DNA of 64,000 nt from Sulfitobacter undariae (GTDB lineage Bacteria; Pseudomonadota; Alphaproteobacteria; Rhodobacterales; Rhodobacteraceae), in NCBI RefSeq assembly GCF_014196805.1, contig NZ_JACIEI010000001.1, forward strand, positions 616,796-680,795, read 5' to 3'. Positions 1 to 7,283 of the stretch are shown in pieces (the stretch's first letter is position 1; each line of letters starts with the position of its first letter). The notes below the pieces were generated by a model. That model saw nothing but the letters and a program-made list of their open reading frames with translations, made no database searches and had not been told where the DNA came from. The translations under genes and the position numbers were made by a program.

Positions 1-170
1 CCGTGGCGTTTTGAAAAGATTTCGATGGCATTGCAGGTGTCATAGACAAAATGTGCAGGGCGAATGCACTGCACATGCCCCCATTTGCCGCTGCTGCACT
101 GGGCATCTTGCGGGTCGGCTTTGGCAGTGCCAGCCCATATCAAAAACAAAGTAAGTGCAACAACTCGCAT
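1..170 (-). CDS. Secreted small protein, N-terminal part only (cut by window edge)
   Basis: An open frame on the minus strand starts with ATG at 168-170 and stays open to the left edge of the window. The first residues form a textbook signal peptide (MRVVALTLFLIWAGTAKA, then DP), with cleavage likely after AKA. The visible mature part has three cysteines (residues 27, 37 and 47 or so), which suggests a periplasmic disulfide-bonded protein. It is divergent from ftsY. There is no strong Shine-Dalgarno. The family is not recognised and the C-terminus lies outside the window. A chance frame is possible, but the signal peptide makes that unlikely. Confidence 0.6.
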   Translation of the reverse strand, partial: MRVVALTLFLIWAGTAKADPQDAQCSSGKWGHVQCIRPAHFVYDTCNAIEIFSKRH

Positions 171-274
171 GGCGCTTTGGTGGCGCTCTTGGGGAGGGTT
201 GTCAATCGCCACTCTTCCATCCTGCGCTATGAGAGGTTAGATCAGGGGAAAGTAAAAGCCGGAGGCCCCTAAGC

Positions 275-1558
275 GTGGCGTTTTTCAAGAAACTCAAAGA
301 CCGTTTGTTCACCTCCTCGTCCAAGATTGATGAAGGGTTAGAGGCGATTGTCAGTGATGGCGGTCAGGCCGATGTGCCTGCGGTAGACGATGTGATGGAA
401 ACCCCAGCGCAGGTTGTGCCCGAGGTTACACCCGAAGCGGCGCAAGAGGCAGCTGTGCAGGAGGTCCCGGACTTAGACACGGCAGCATTGGAACGCGCAC
501 AAAAAGCCGCGGCTGTGCATGCGGCACTTGAAGAAAAACAGCGCCAAGAGGCGCAAGCCGAGGCTGTAGAAGAGGAACCGCAAGCGCCAGAGCCCACGGT
601 AGAACCGCTGCGTACGACACTTACACCTGTTGCACCTGTGCTGGAGGAAGCGCCAACGGAGCCCGTTGCCAAACGCGGTGTTCTGGGCCGTCTGATGGGG
701 CGCGGTGCGGATGGCGAAGTTGTACGCCGCGAGTTGGATGACGCGATGTTGGAGCAGCTAGAAGAGCTGTTGATTGCGTCGGATATGGGGGTTGATACGG
801 CCTTGCGGGTCACGTCCAACATGGCCGAAGGACGTTTGGGTAAAAAATTGTCTGTGCAGGAAATCAAAACCCTTATGGCAGATGAAATTGCGCGAATCAT
901 GGAACCCGTGGCCAAGCCGCTGCCGCTTTATGCCAAAACACCTCAGGTGGTTCTGGTTGTAGGCGTGAACGGATCGGGCAAAACCACAACCATCGGCAAG
1001 CTGGCCAGCCAGTTTCGTGGTGCGGGCAAAAAAGTGGTGATCGCAGCAGGGGATACGTTCCGTGCTGCCGCTGTTGAGCAATTGCAAGTTTGGGGCGAGC
1101 GCGCAGGCGTACCTGTGTTGACCGCGCCCCATGGCAGTGACCCTGCCAGTCTGGCCTTTGACGCGATGGTGCGTGCCGAGGCGGATGGTGCTGACCTGTT
1201 GATGATCGACACGGCAGGGCGGTTGCAAAATCGCGGCGATCTGATGGAAGAACTGGCCAAAATTGTAAGGGTTATTCGCAAGAAAGACCCCGAAGCGCCG
1301 CATAACACTTTGCTGGTGCTGGATGCGACCACGGGCCAAAACGCCATTAATCAAGTGAAGGTGTTCCAAGACATCTCGGATGTGTCGGGTCTTGTTATGA
1401 CCAAACTGGACGGCACAGCCAAAGGCGGTGTGTTGGTGTCGCTGGCGGATAAATTCGGCCTGCCGATCCACGCGATTGGCGTCGGCGAACAGATTGATGA
1501 TCTGCAACCCTTTGACCCGCAAGAATTTGCAGACGCGTTGACAGGGTTGGACCGCTAA
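275..1558 (+). CDS. ftsY: Signal recognition particle receptor FtsY
   Basis: FtsY is the SRP docking GTPase at the inner membrane that delivers ribosome-nascent-chain complexes to SecYEG. The 427-residue protein has a long acidic, Ala/Glu-rich A domain (about residues 15-130), then the NG GTPase domain. The P-loop GVNGSGKTTT is near residue 230, DTFRAAA follows, DTAGR is near 312 and TKLDGTAKGG near 376. The start is GTG at 275, supported by GGAGG at 261-265, nine bases upstream. It is the first gene of a same-strand run with the EamA transporter and yciB, so co-transcription is likely. The length is normal for an alphaproteobacterial FtsY with an acidic extension. Confidence 0.97.
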   Translation: MAFFKKLKDRLFTSSSKIDEGLEAIVSDGGQADVPAVDDVMETPAQVVPEVTPEAAQEAAVQEVPDLDTAALERAQKAAAVHAALEEKQRQEAQAEAVEEEPQAPEPTVEPLRTTLTPVAPVLEEAPTEPVAKRGVLGRLMGRGADGEVVRRELDDAMLEQLEELLIASDMGVDTALRVTSNMAEGRLGKKLSVQEIKTLMADEIARIMEPVAKPLPLYAKTPQVVLVVGVNGSGKTTTIGKLASQFRGAGKKVVIAAGDTFRAAAVEQLQVWGERAGVPVLTAPHGSDPASLAFDAMVRAEADGADLLMIDTAGRLQNRGDLMEELAKIVRVIRKKDPEAPHNTLLVLDATTGQNAINQVKVFQDISDVSGLVMTKLDGTAKGGVLVSLADKFGLPIHAIGVGEQIDDLQPFDPQEFADALTGLDR

Positions 1559-1587
1559 ATGCGCAGGTCTTTGCGGGGCCGCGTGTA

Positions 1588-2487
1588 ATGGATTGGCTTT
1601 CCTCGATTGAGGGTACTGAAACGGGCCGCCATGTGGCTATGGGCTTGGCGTTGCTGGCGGCGTTTTTGCATGCGGTTTTTGGGGCGCTGCAAAAGGGGCG
1701 GCATGATCCGTGGATGACACGCGGTGCGGTTGACGGATCATATTTTCTGATGGCCGCGCCTTTTGCGCTGTTTGTTGTACCGTGGCCCGAGCCGCATATG
1801 TGGCCGATTTTTGCAGGCGTCTGGGTGATCCATTGCCTGTATAAGTTTTTGCAGGCAGCGGCCTATTCCAAAGGGGCCTATACGGTTGTCTATCCGGTCG
1901 TGCGCGGGACGGGCCCCTTGTTCACCGTGATCGGTGCCTTTTACATCTTTGGTGAAACCTTTAGCGGCACCCAATGGCTGGGCCTTCTTGTCCTTGTGGC
2001 GGGGATTTTCGGGCTGGCAGTTTACAACATGCTGTACCTTGAAGCCGCACGAGAGACGTTGAACATGGCCTTGGGGCTGGCGGTGGTGACGGGGCTGTTT
2101 GTTGCGCTTTACACCACGGTGGACGCTTACGGCATTCGTGCCACGGGTAATCCATTCACCTTTCTGGCGTGGTTTTTCATGATCGATGGATTTTTATTCC
2201 CGATACTCGCATACCGCCGCTGGCACCGGATGGAGAACCCGCCCGAACTGGGCCCCTTGATGCAGCGCGGCGTTTTTGGCGGCTTTGTTGCATTGCTTAG
2301 CTTTGGGTCGATTATGATGGCGACGCGTCTTGATAACGTGGGCGAAGCCGCCATCTTGAGAGAGACATCAACGGTGTTTGCGGCCCTGATCGGGTGGCTG
2401 GTGCTCAAAGAAACAGTAGGACCACGGCGGGTCGCCCTGATGGCGCTGATTGCGTTGGGCGCTGTGATCGTGGAATTCGGAGGCTAG
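1588..2487 (+). CDS. EamA/DMT-family transporter
   Basis: A 299-residue integral membrane protein with about ten hydrophobic segments arranged as two five-helix repeats, as in the drug/metabolite transporter superfamily. The second repeat ends with the typical EamA signature region around the segments AAILRETSTVFAALIGWLVL. The substrate cannot be told from sequence; EamA proteins export amino acids, metabolites or drugs. It starts 29 bases after ftsY and ends two bases before the yciB start codon, so it probably belongs to the ftsY transcript. It is a distant paralogue of the EamA gene at 19993-20919. Confidence 0.85.
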   Translation: MDWLSSIEGTETGRHVAMGLALLAAFLHAVFGALQKGRHDPWMTRGAVDGSYFLMAAPFALFVVPWPEPHMWPIFAGVWVIHCLYKFLQAAAYSKGAYTVVYPVVRGTGPLFTVIGAFYIFGETFSGTQWLGLLVLVAGIFGLAVYNMLYLEAARETLNMALGLAVVTGLFVALYTTVDAYGIRATGNPFTFLAWFFMIDGFLFPILAYRRWHRMENPPELGPLMQRGVFGGFVALLSFGSIMMATRLDNVGEAAILRETSTVFAALIGWLVLKETVGPRRVALMALIALGAVIVEFGG

Positions 2488-2489
2488 CA

Positions 2490-3107
2490 ATGGCACAAAC
2501 ACGCGAAATAAACCCCATCTTAAAACAAGTCCTCGAGCTGGGCCCGACGTTAGCATTTTTCGTCCTCTATATCCGTATCAAAGATGATGTGTTCGCCTTT
2601 GGCGGGACGGAATACAGCGGATTTATCGTGGCCGCAGTGCTGTTTGTGCCTGTGTTGTTGATCGCTATGGGTATCCTCTGGGCGCTGACAGGGCAGTTGA
2701 GCCGAATGCAGGTGTTCACCGCCTTTATGGTGATTTTCTTTGGCGGATTGACTGCATGGTTCAACGATGAGCGGTTCTTTAAGATGAAAACAACCATCGT
2801 TTACGGCTTTCTGGCGCTGATCCTTTTGATCGGCCTGCTACGCGGGCGGTCGTGGTTGGAATATGTCATGGCGGATATGATGCCGATGGAGCATGAGGGC
2901 TGGATGATCCTGACCAAACGGCTGGTCATGGCCTTTGTGACGCTGGCTGTGGTGAATGAATTTGTCTGGCGCACGATGTCCACTGAGGCGTGGGTCAAGA
3001 TTGAGACATTCGGCTTCCCACTTGCTTTGATGGGCTTCTTGATGTGGCAGTTTATGCAGCTTCAATCCTATGTGATCGAAGACGAAAAGGATGAAGGCGC
3101 GTCTTAA
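2490..3107 (+). CDS. yciB: Inner membrane septation protein YciB/IspZ
   Basis: A 205-residue polytopic protein of the YciB (intracellular septation protein A) family, which affects envelope synthesis and septation. Five hydrophobic helices are visible, and the conserved N-terminal stretch contains LELGPTLAFFVLY, followed by the family's WFNDERFFKMKTT loop (about residue 87). The start ATG at 2490 is chosen because GGAGG at 2479-2483 lies six bases upstream; a longer in-frame extension would only overlap the transporter gene. Translational coupling with the preceding gene is likely. It sits beside ftsY, so the cluster concerns membrane biogenesis. Confidence 0.92.
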   Translation: MAQTREINPILKQVLELGPTLAFFVLYIRIKDDVFAFGGTEYSGFIVAAVLFVPVLLIAMGILWALTGQLSRMQVFTAFMVIFFGGLTAWFNDERFFKMKTTIVYGFLALILLIGLLRGRSWLEYVMADMMPMEHEGWMILTKRLVMAFVTLAVVNEFVWRTMSTEAWVKIETFGFPLALMGFLMWQFMQLQSYVIEDEKDEGAS

Positions 3108-3122
3108 TCGCCTAGGCGTGGG

Positions 3123-4025
3123 TCAATACGCGGGATCGTGAATTGGCCCAATGTTGAGGTTCGTCTGCTTGTTGCTGCGGGTTTTGCCGCCCAGAAAATA
3201 CGGCAGCTTGATGTTTCTGGGGGCTGCAGGGGCGGGCAGCGCGCATTTCAGAACGGAGACAGGCAACCTGCCTGTGAGCAATGCAGCGTTCAACGCCATA
3301 ACGCCGGGTCTGGTATAGCTGGACCAATGGCAGATGCGGCGGCGGGGCGCTGCGATTGGATAGCCCAGATCAGCCAAACCATCCAAGGTTTTAGCGCAAT
3401 CAATGTGCAGTTGGACAGCTTGAGGGCGGGCGATGCCCCGCGCGATAGATCCTGTGCAAGGGATGAGGTGCTCAAACCCCAAATCAAATAACTTGTTCTC
3501 GCGGCTGGTTACGTGGATGACCTCGCTGCTGCGCCCTGCGGGCGTGTCCAGCGCGTGACGCGCCAAGCCAAGATGCGCAGCACCGCTGAGTAGAACTATG
3601 CGCCCGATGTCACCTTTGTTCAGATAGGGCAGGGCAGCAAGGCAAAGGGTCGCGCCCAACGAGTGGCCGATTAAATGCACCGGCCCGCGCGGACGCAGGG
3701 ATTTCACCAGACGCGCAAGGTTTTGGGCCTGTTCCAATGCGGTTGTATAAACCGTGGCCAGCTTGCCACGGGCCTCCCACCCAAAGGCAATGCCAAGCGT
3801 GTCATGTTGCGCCATCCCCAAATCTGCGGGCCAGCCTTTCGCGTGGAATAAATGGCGGTGCGGGCAATGGGCAGGATTGTAAGGCGCGTATTTGAACCCG
3901 TGGACCATGATGATTGTGGGGCCGCGTGTGGCGCATGCTTGTGCGATAGTGTCGGATAACTGTTCCGTTGCGCTGCCATGCAGGGCGATTTTCTGTCCGC
4001 TCGCATTCACGTGTACAAGGGGCAT
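3123..4025 (-). CDS. Alpha/beta hydrolase
   Basis: A 300-residue cytosolic hydrolase. It has an oxyanion-hole HGF motif at residues 42-44 and the nucleophile elbow LIGHSLGAT, with Ser122 as the likely catalytic serine. The start ATG at 4023-4025 is preceded by AAGGAT. No signal peptide is seen. It converges on yciB and diverges from the riboswitch-metZ unit. The substrate is unknown; the fold covers esterases, lipases and thioesterases. His near the C-terminal third would complete the triad but I cannot assign it with certainty. Confidence 0.8.
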   Translation of the reverse strand: MPLVHVNASGQKIALHGSATEQLSDTIAQACATRGPTIIMVHGFKYAPYNPAHCPHRHLFHAKGWPADLGMAQHDTLGIAFGWEARGKLATVYTTALEQAQNLARLVKSLRPRGPVHLIGHSLGATLCLAALPYLNKGDIGRIVLLSGAAHLGLARHALDTPAGRSSEVIHVTSRENKLFDLGFEHLIPCTGSIARGIARPQAVQLHIDCAKTLDGLADLGYPIAAPRRRICHWSSYTRPGVMALNAALLTGRLPVSVLKCALPAPAAPRNIKLPYFLGGKTRSNKQTNLNIGPIHDPAY

Positions 4026-4164
4026 TGCAGATCCTTCTTTTTAAAAGGCTATTGCGAAATGTCTTGGATCTGCTGTGCCAGCCCGATGTGACGGGCATGT
4101 GACGATAGCATTACATCTGTGCTCCGTATGCTTGACCTGTGCAGGGCTTTGGCTTAGGTCACGG

Positions 4165-4219
4165 GGCGTGGCGATTTGTTACCGGATTGCGGGCCACGTT
4201 AAATATTCCGCTAAAAGGT
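4165..4219 (+). promoter_or_regulatory. SAM-II riboswitch (metA motif)
   Basis: The leader matches the SAM-II aptamer known from alphaproteobacterial methionine genes. The P1 stem pairs CGTGGC (4167-4172) with GCCACG (4193-4198). The conserved GATTTG follows the 5' arm, TTGC precedes the 3' arm, GTTAAA follows it, and the pseudoknot strand GCTAAAAGG closes at 4210-4218. These hallmarks occur in the right order and spacing. It lies about 110 bases upstream of metZ, an expected target: S-adenosylmethionine binding would reduce methionine synthesis. Confidence 0.93.
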
Positions 4220-4226
4220 CAGGATG

Positions 4227-4264
4227 AAAGCCCCCTTTCGCTTGACCGCGTTTGGGGTTTTTTT
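4227..4264 (+). terminator. Candidate SAM-controlled attenuator after the riboswitch
   Basis: AAAGCCCC (4227-4234) can pair with GGGGTTTT (4254-4261) through one G-U pair, followed by a run of seven T at 4258-4264. This resembles an intrinsic terminator a few bases after the aptamer, upstream of metZ. The T run is partly used in the stem, so the core is only the four C-G pairs. Transcription attenuation is therefore plausible but not certain. Confidence 0.5.
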
Positions 4265-4327
4265 GTGCTTGCCCCCTTGAGCAGGCATGCAACAGGTTAC
4301 ACCAACGGTGTACAGAGGACGATGATC

Positions 4328-5512
4328 ATGAGCGATAATTGGAAGCCCGCCACCAAAGCAGTTCACGCAGGCACACGCCGCAGCCAATACGGCGAAGTTT
4401 CAGAAGCGATTTTCCTGACGCAGGGCTTTGTGTACGAAAGTGCCGAACATGCAGAACAGCGGTTCATTGACAGCGGTGATGATGAATTCATCTATGCGCG
4501 CTATGGCAACCCTACGGTTAAGATGTTCGAAGAACGCATTGCAGCACTTGAAGGCGCAGAAGATGCCTTTGCAACGGCGTCGGGCATGGCGGCGGTATCT
4601 GGTGCGCTGACGGCGATCCTGAAAGCGGGCGATCACGTTGTATCGGCTAAGGCGCTGTTTGGTTCGTGCCTCTATGTGTTGGAAGATATTTTGGGCCGTT
4701 TCGGCGTAGAAGTGACATTTGTCGATGGCACTGATCTGGCGCAATGGGAGGCCGCTATCCGCGAGGACACCAAGGCTGTGTTCTTTGAATCCGTTTCAAA
4801 TCCTGCGCTGGAAGTCACTGACATCGAAGGTGTTGCAAAGCTGGCCCATGCAAAAGGCGCTTTGGTGCTGATTGATAACGTCTTTGCCACGCCCGTCTAT
4901 TCACGTGCGTTTGAGCAGGGCGCAGATGTTGTGATCTATTCCGCCACCAAACACATCGATGGCCAAGGCCGGACTTTGGGCGGCGTGATCCTTGGCAGCA
5001 AGGATATCATCCGTGGCACCGTGGAACCGTATATGAAACACACAGGCGGTTCCATGTCGCCGTTTACCGCTTGGGTTATGCTCAAAGGGTTGGAGACAAT
5101 GGGTCTGCGGGTGCGCGCTCAAGTGGCCTCAGCTTTGGCGATTGCCAAAGCGGTTGAGGGGCATGCAGGCCTTGAAGCAGTGAAATATCCGGGGCTTGAG
5201 GCCCATCCGCAATACGATTTGGTGCAACGCCAGATGGGGGCAGGCGGCACTGTTGTCGCATTGGACATCAAAGGCGGCAAAGAGGGGGCGTTCAAGTTCC
5301 TGAATGCGCTGAAGGTCGGGATCATCTCAAATAACCTTGGCGATGCAAAAACCATCATGACCCATCCCGCCACCACAACCCACCAGCGCCTGCCCGACGC
5401 GCAAAAGCTGGAGTTGGGCATCACACCGGGTCTGGTGCGCTTTAGCGTGGGTCTGGAGGATGAGGCCGATTTGATCGCGGATGTCTTGCAAGCGCTGGAT
5501 TGTGTCGCCTAA
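4328..5512 (+). CDS. metZ: O-succinylhomoserine sulfhydrylase MetZ
   Basis: A PLP enzyme of the Cys/Met metabolism family that uses sulfide and an O-acylhomoserine to make homocysteine in direct-sulfhydrylation methionine synthesis. The start at 4328 gives 394 residues (MSDNWKPATKAVHAG), the usual family size; ATG at 4322 is an alternative, and AGAGGA near 4313 serves either. The PLP lysine lies in YSATKHIDGQGR, and the substrate-binding RYGNPT and SGMAA motifs are present. It has its own leader with a SAM-II riboswitch, which strongly supports the methionine role. MetB/MetC-like activity cannot be excluded from sequence alone. Confidence 0.93.
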   Translation: MSDNWKPATKAVHAGTRRSQYGEVSEAIFLTQGFVYESAEHAEQRFIDSGDDEFIYARYGNPTVKMFEERIAALEGAEDAFATASGMAAVSGALTAILKAGDHVVSAKALFGSCLYVLEDILGRFGVEVTFVDGTDLAQWEAAIREDTKAVFFESVSNPALEVTDIEGVAKLAHAKGALVLIDNVFATPVYSRAFEQGADVVIYSATKHIDGQGRTLGGVILGSKDIIRGTVEPYMKHTGGSMSPFTAWVMLKGLETMGLRVRAQVASALAIAKAVEGHAGLEAVKYPGLEAHPQYDLVQRQMGAGGTVVALDIKGGKEGAFKFLNALKVGIISNNLGDAKTIMTHPATTTHQRLPDAQKLELGITPGLVRFSVGLEDEADLIADVLQALDCVA

Positions 5513-5547
5513 CAAACCCTGTCTCACCATTGTGTTATTGGTAATGC

Positions 5548-5580
5548 CACTTCAGACGCTTACATAAAGTGTCTGAAGTG
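5548..5580. repeat. 14-bp inverted repeat in front of folE2
   Basis: CACTTCAGACGCTT (5548-5561) and AAGTGTCTGAAGTG (5567-5580) form an inverted repeat with one G-T pair and a five-base loop. The right arm ends four bases before the folE2 Shine-Dalgarno AAAGGG (5584-5589). There is no T run, so it is a poor terminator. It could be a regulator operator or an mRNA hairpin. Confidence 0.8.
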
Positions 5581-5596
5581 ATGAAAGGGTTAAGCC

Positions 5597-6691
5597 ATGA
5601 ACACTGCAAAACCGGTAAAGCAACGACCAGACCACGCCGCAGCACAAGCTGCGTTGGAAACTTTGCGCGCTTGGGCGGCACAGGCAGACGCGGCTGAGGT
5701 TGCGGCAATGGAGCCTGCGGTTGCGCGGGTGCTGGCTGCCGAGCCAGAGTACCCTTCGTTCAAACGCGATTATCCTGCCGATTTCCAGATTGATGGGGCG
5801 TATAAAGCCAGCCTGCCAGACCTGCAAAACGGCCCTTCCAGCCTGATCAAAGGCAGCAAACAACACATCCAGCATGTGGGGATTTCCAATTTCCGCTTGC
5901 CTGTGCGTTTCAAAATGCGTGAAGGCGATCCGCTGACGCTAGAAACCTCGGTTACCGGAACGGTCAGCCTTGAGGCGGAGAAAAAGGGCATCAACATGTC
6001 CCGCATCATGCGCAGTTTCTATAAACATGCCCAAAGCACGTTTAGTTTTGAGGTGATTGAGGCTGCGCTGGATGATTATATAACTGATCTGGAGAGCTTT
6101 GATGCGCGTATCCAGTTGCGGTTCTCTTTGCCCATGAAAATATCCAGCCTGCGGTCGGGGTTGGAAGGGTATCAATATTACGATGTGGCGTTGGAATTGG
6201 TCGAGGTTGCGGGAGTGCGTCAGCGGATCATCCACCTTGATTACGTCTATTCCAGCACATGCCCCTGTTCGCTGGAGCTGTCCGAGCATGCCCGCGCCAC
6301 GCGCAACCAACTGGCGACACCTCATTCTCAACGCTCGGTGGCGCGGATATCGGTTTTGTTGGCGCAGGGGCAAGATGACCTATGGGTCGAAGACCTGATC
6401 GAGGCCTGTCGCCGCGCTGTGCCAACCGAGACCCAAGTCATGGTTAAACGAGAAGATGAACAAGCCTTTGCTGAGTTGAATGCAGCCAATCCGATTTTCG
6501 TAGAAGATGCCGCGCGCCTGTTTTGTGAGCAGTTATCGGCGGACCCGCGGATCGGGGATTTCCGTATTGTGGCAAGCCATCAAGAAAGTTTGCATAGCCA
6601 TGACGCGGTGAGCATCCTTACCCAAGGGCCGATGTTCGCACAAGCAAGCATTGATCCGAAGTTGTTTAACACATTGTTTCATATTGGGTAA
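5597..6691 (+). CDS. folE2: GTP cyclohydrolase FolE2
   Basis: FolE2 makes 7,8-dihydroneopterin triphosphate from GTP, the first step of folate synthesis, and differs from FolE1 in not strictly needing zinc. The 364-residue length is that of the alphaproteobacterial form. The metal-site segment STCPCSLELSEHAR and the following HSQRS are present, as is a T-fold domain. ATG at 5597 has AAAGGG seven bases upstream. It is separate from metZ, with a strong dyad in its leader. In many bacteria folE2 is under Zur control; I see no clear Zur box here. Together with folB and folP in this window it covers several folate steps. Confidence 0.95.
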   Translation: MNTAKPVKQRPDHAAAQAALETLRAWAAQADAAEVAAMEPAVARVLAAEPEYPSFKRDYPADFQIDGAYKASLPDLQNGPSSLIKGSKQHIQHVGISNFRLPVRFKMREGDPLTLETSVTGTVSLEAEKKGINMSRIMRSFYKHAQSTFSFEVIEAALDDYITDLESFDARIQLRFSLPMKISSLRSGLEGYQYYDVALELVEVAGVRQRIIHLDYVYSSTCPCSLELSEHARATRNQLATPHSQRSVARISVLLAQGQDDLWVEDLIEACRRAVPTETQVMVKREDEQAFAELNAANPIFVEDAARLFCEQLSADPRIGDFRIVASHQESLHSHDAVSILTQGPMFAQASIDPKLFNTLFHIG

Positions 6692-6720
6692 ATGGATTTT
6701 ATTTGACTGGCCGTCGTTCA

Positions 6721-6748
6721 AGCCGCTCCGCTTCAGGGGCGGCTTTTT
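6721..6748 (+). terminator. Intrinsic terminator after folE2
   Basis: AGCCGCTCC (6721-6729) pairs with GGGGCGGCT (6736-6744) with one wobble pair and a six-base loop, followed by four further T (6745-6748). This ends the folE2 transcript. Confidence 0.88.
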
Positions 6749-6874
6749 ACTATGGTGCGGCGAAAACGGGTTGGCGGCTATGCATTATTGGCGGTGGTGC
6801 TGCAGTGCAGCAAAGCCTATCTCATGAGCACGGGACTGATCCCGCGATGAACTGAAAAATTTAAGGCATTTGAT

Positions 6875-7153
6875 ATGACCTACGCAAACCCATCCGAACA
6901 ATTCGCCGCACGCATCCCTGCCCGTGGTCAAAGCAACTCTTCCCTTCCTTTCCTGAGTGCTGATCGTGGTTTGAACGTGTTGGGCCGTTTCTTTACCGGC
7001 ATCTTCAACTTCATGATCAAAATCGCAGAGAGCTCCTCACGTTGTGAACAAGTTGCAGCACTGCAAGCCAAATCCGACGATGAATTGGCTGCTATGGGCA
7101 TCAAACGCGATGAAATCGTGCATTTTGTCTTCCGGGACCGCTTTTACGCTTAA
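6875..7153 (+). CDS. DUF1127 small protein
   Basis: A 92-residue basic protein. The C-terminal half, with SDDELAAMGIKRDEI and a final FRDRFYA, is a DUF1127 (YjiS-like) domain; the N-terminal 30 residues are low-complexity. Members in Rhodobacter include the RNA-binding regulator CcaF1, but many paralogues exist, so a role in RNA turnover is only an inference. TTAAGG at 6861-6866 is the Shine-Dalgarno. It stands alone between two intrinsic terminators, hence is monocistronic. Confidence 0.85.
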   Translation: MTYANPSEQFAARIPARGQSNSSLPFLSADRGLNVLGRFFTGIFNFMIKIAESSSRCEQVAALQAKSDDELAAMGIKRDEIVHFVFRDRFYA

Positions 7154-7173
7154 TCCCTGAACGACCTTAAAAT

Positions 7174-7217
7174 GACCTGCCGCTGGTGCCTGATAGGGTG
7201 CTACGGCGGGTCTTTTT
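7174..7217 (+). terminator. Intrinsic terminator after the DUF1127 gene
   Basis: GACCTGCCG (7174-7182) pairs with CGGCGGGTC (7204-7212) with one wobble pair, followed by TTTTT. The loop is 21 bases, which is long but contains further short pairing. Confidence 0.8.
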
Positions 7218-7283
7218 CGTTCTGGGGCCCTGTTGTTGCGGCGCTGTCTTGACATGGCCGCGCAGGCGGGCGAACCCTTTGCC

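Noticed and set aside
51..272. A plus-strand frame ahead of ftsY
   Set aside because: It runs opposite to the signal-peptide gene, has no Shine-Dalgarno or hydrophobic or conserved features, and ends just before the ftsY ribosome site.
6752..6850. A 32-codon open frame with basic start and hydrophobic middle between folE2 and the DUF1127 gene
   Set aside because: It starts within a few bases of the folE2 terminator, has no Shine-Dalgarno, and no recognisable family; the region is more simply the DUF1127 leader.
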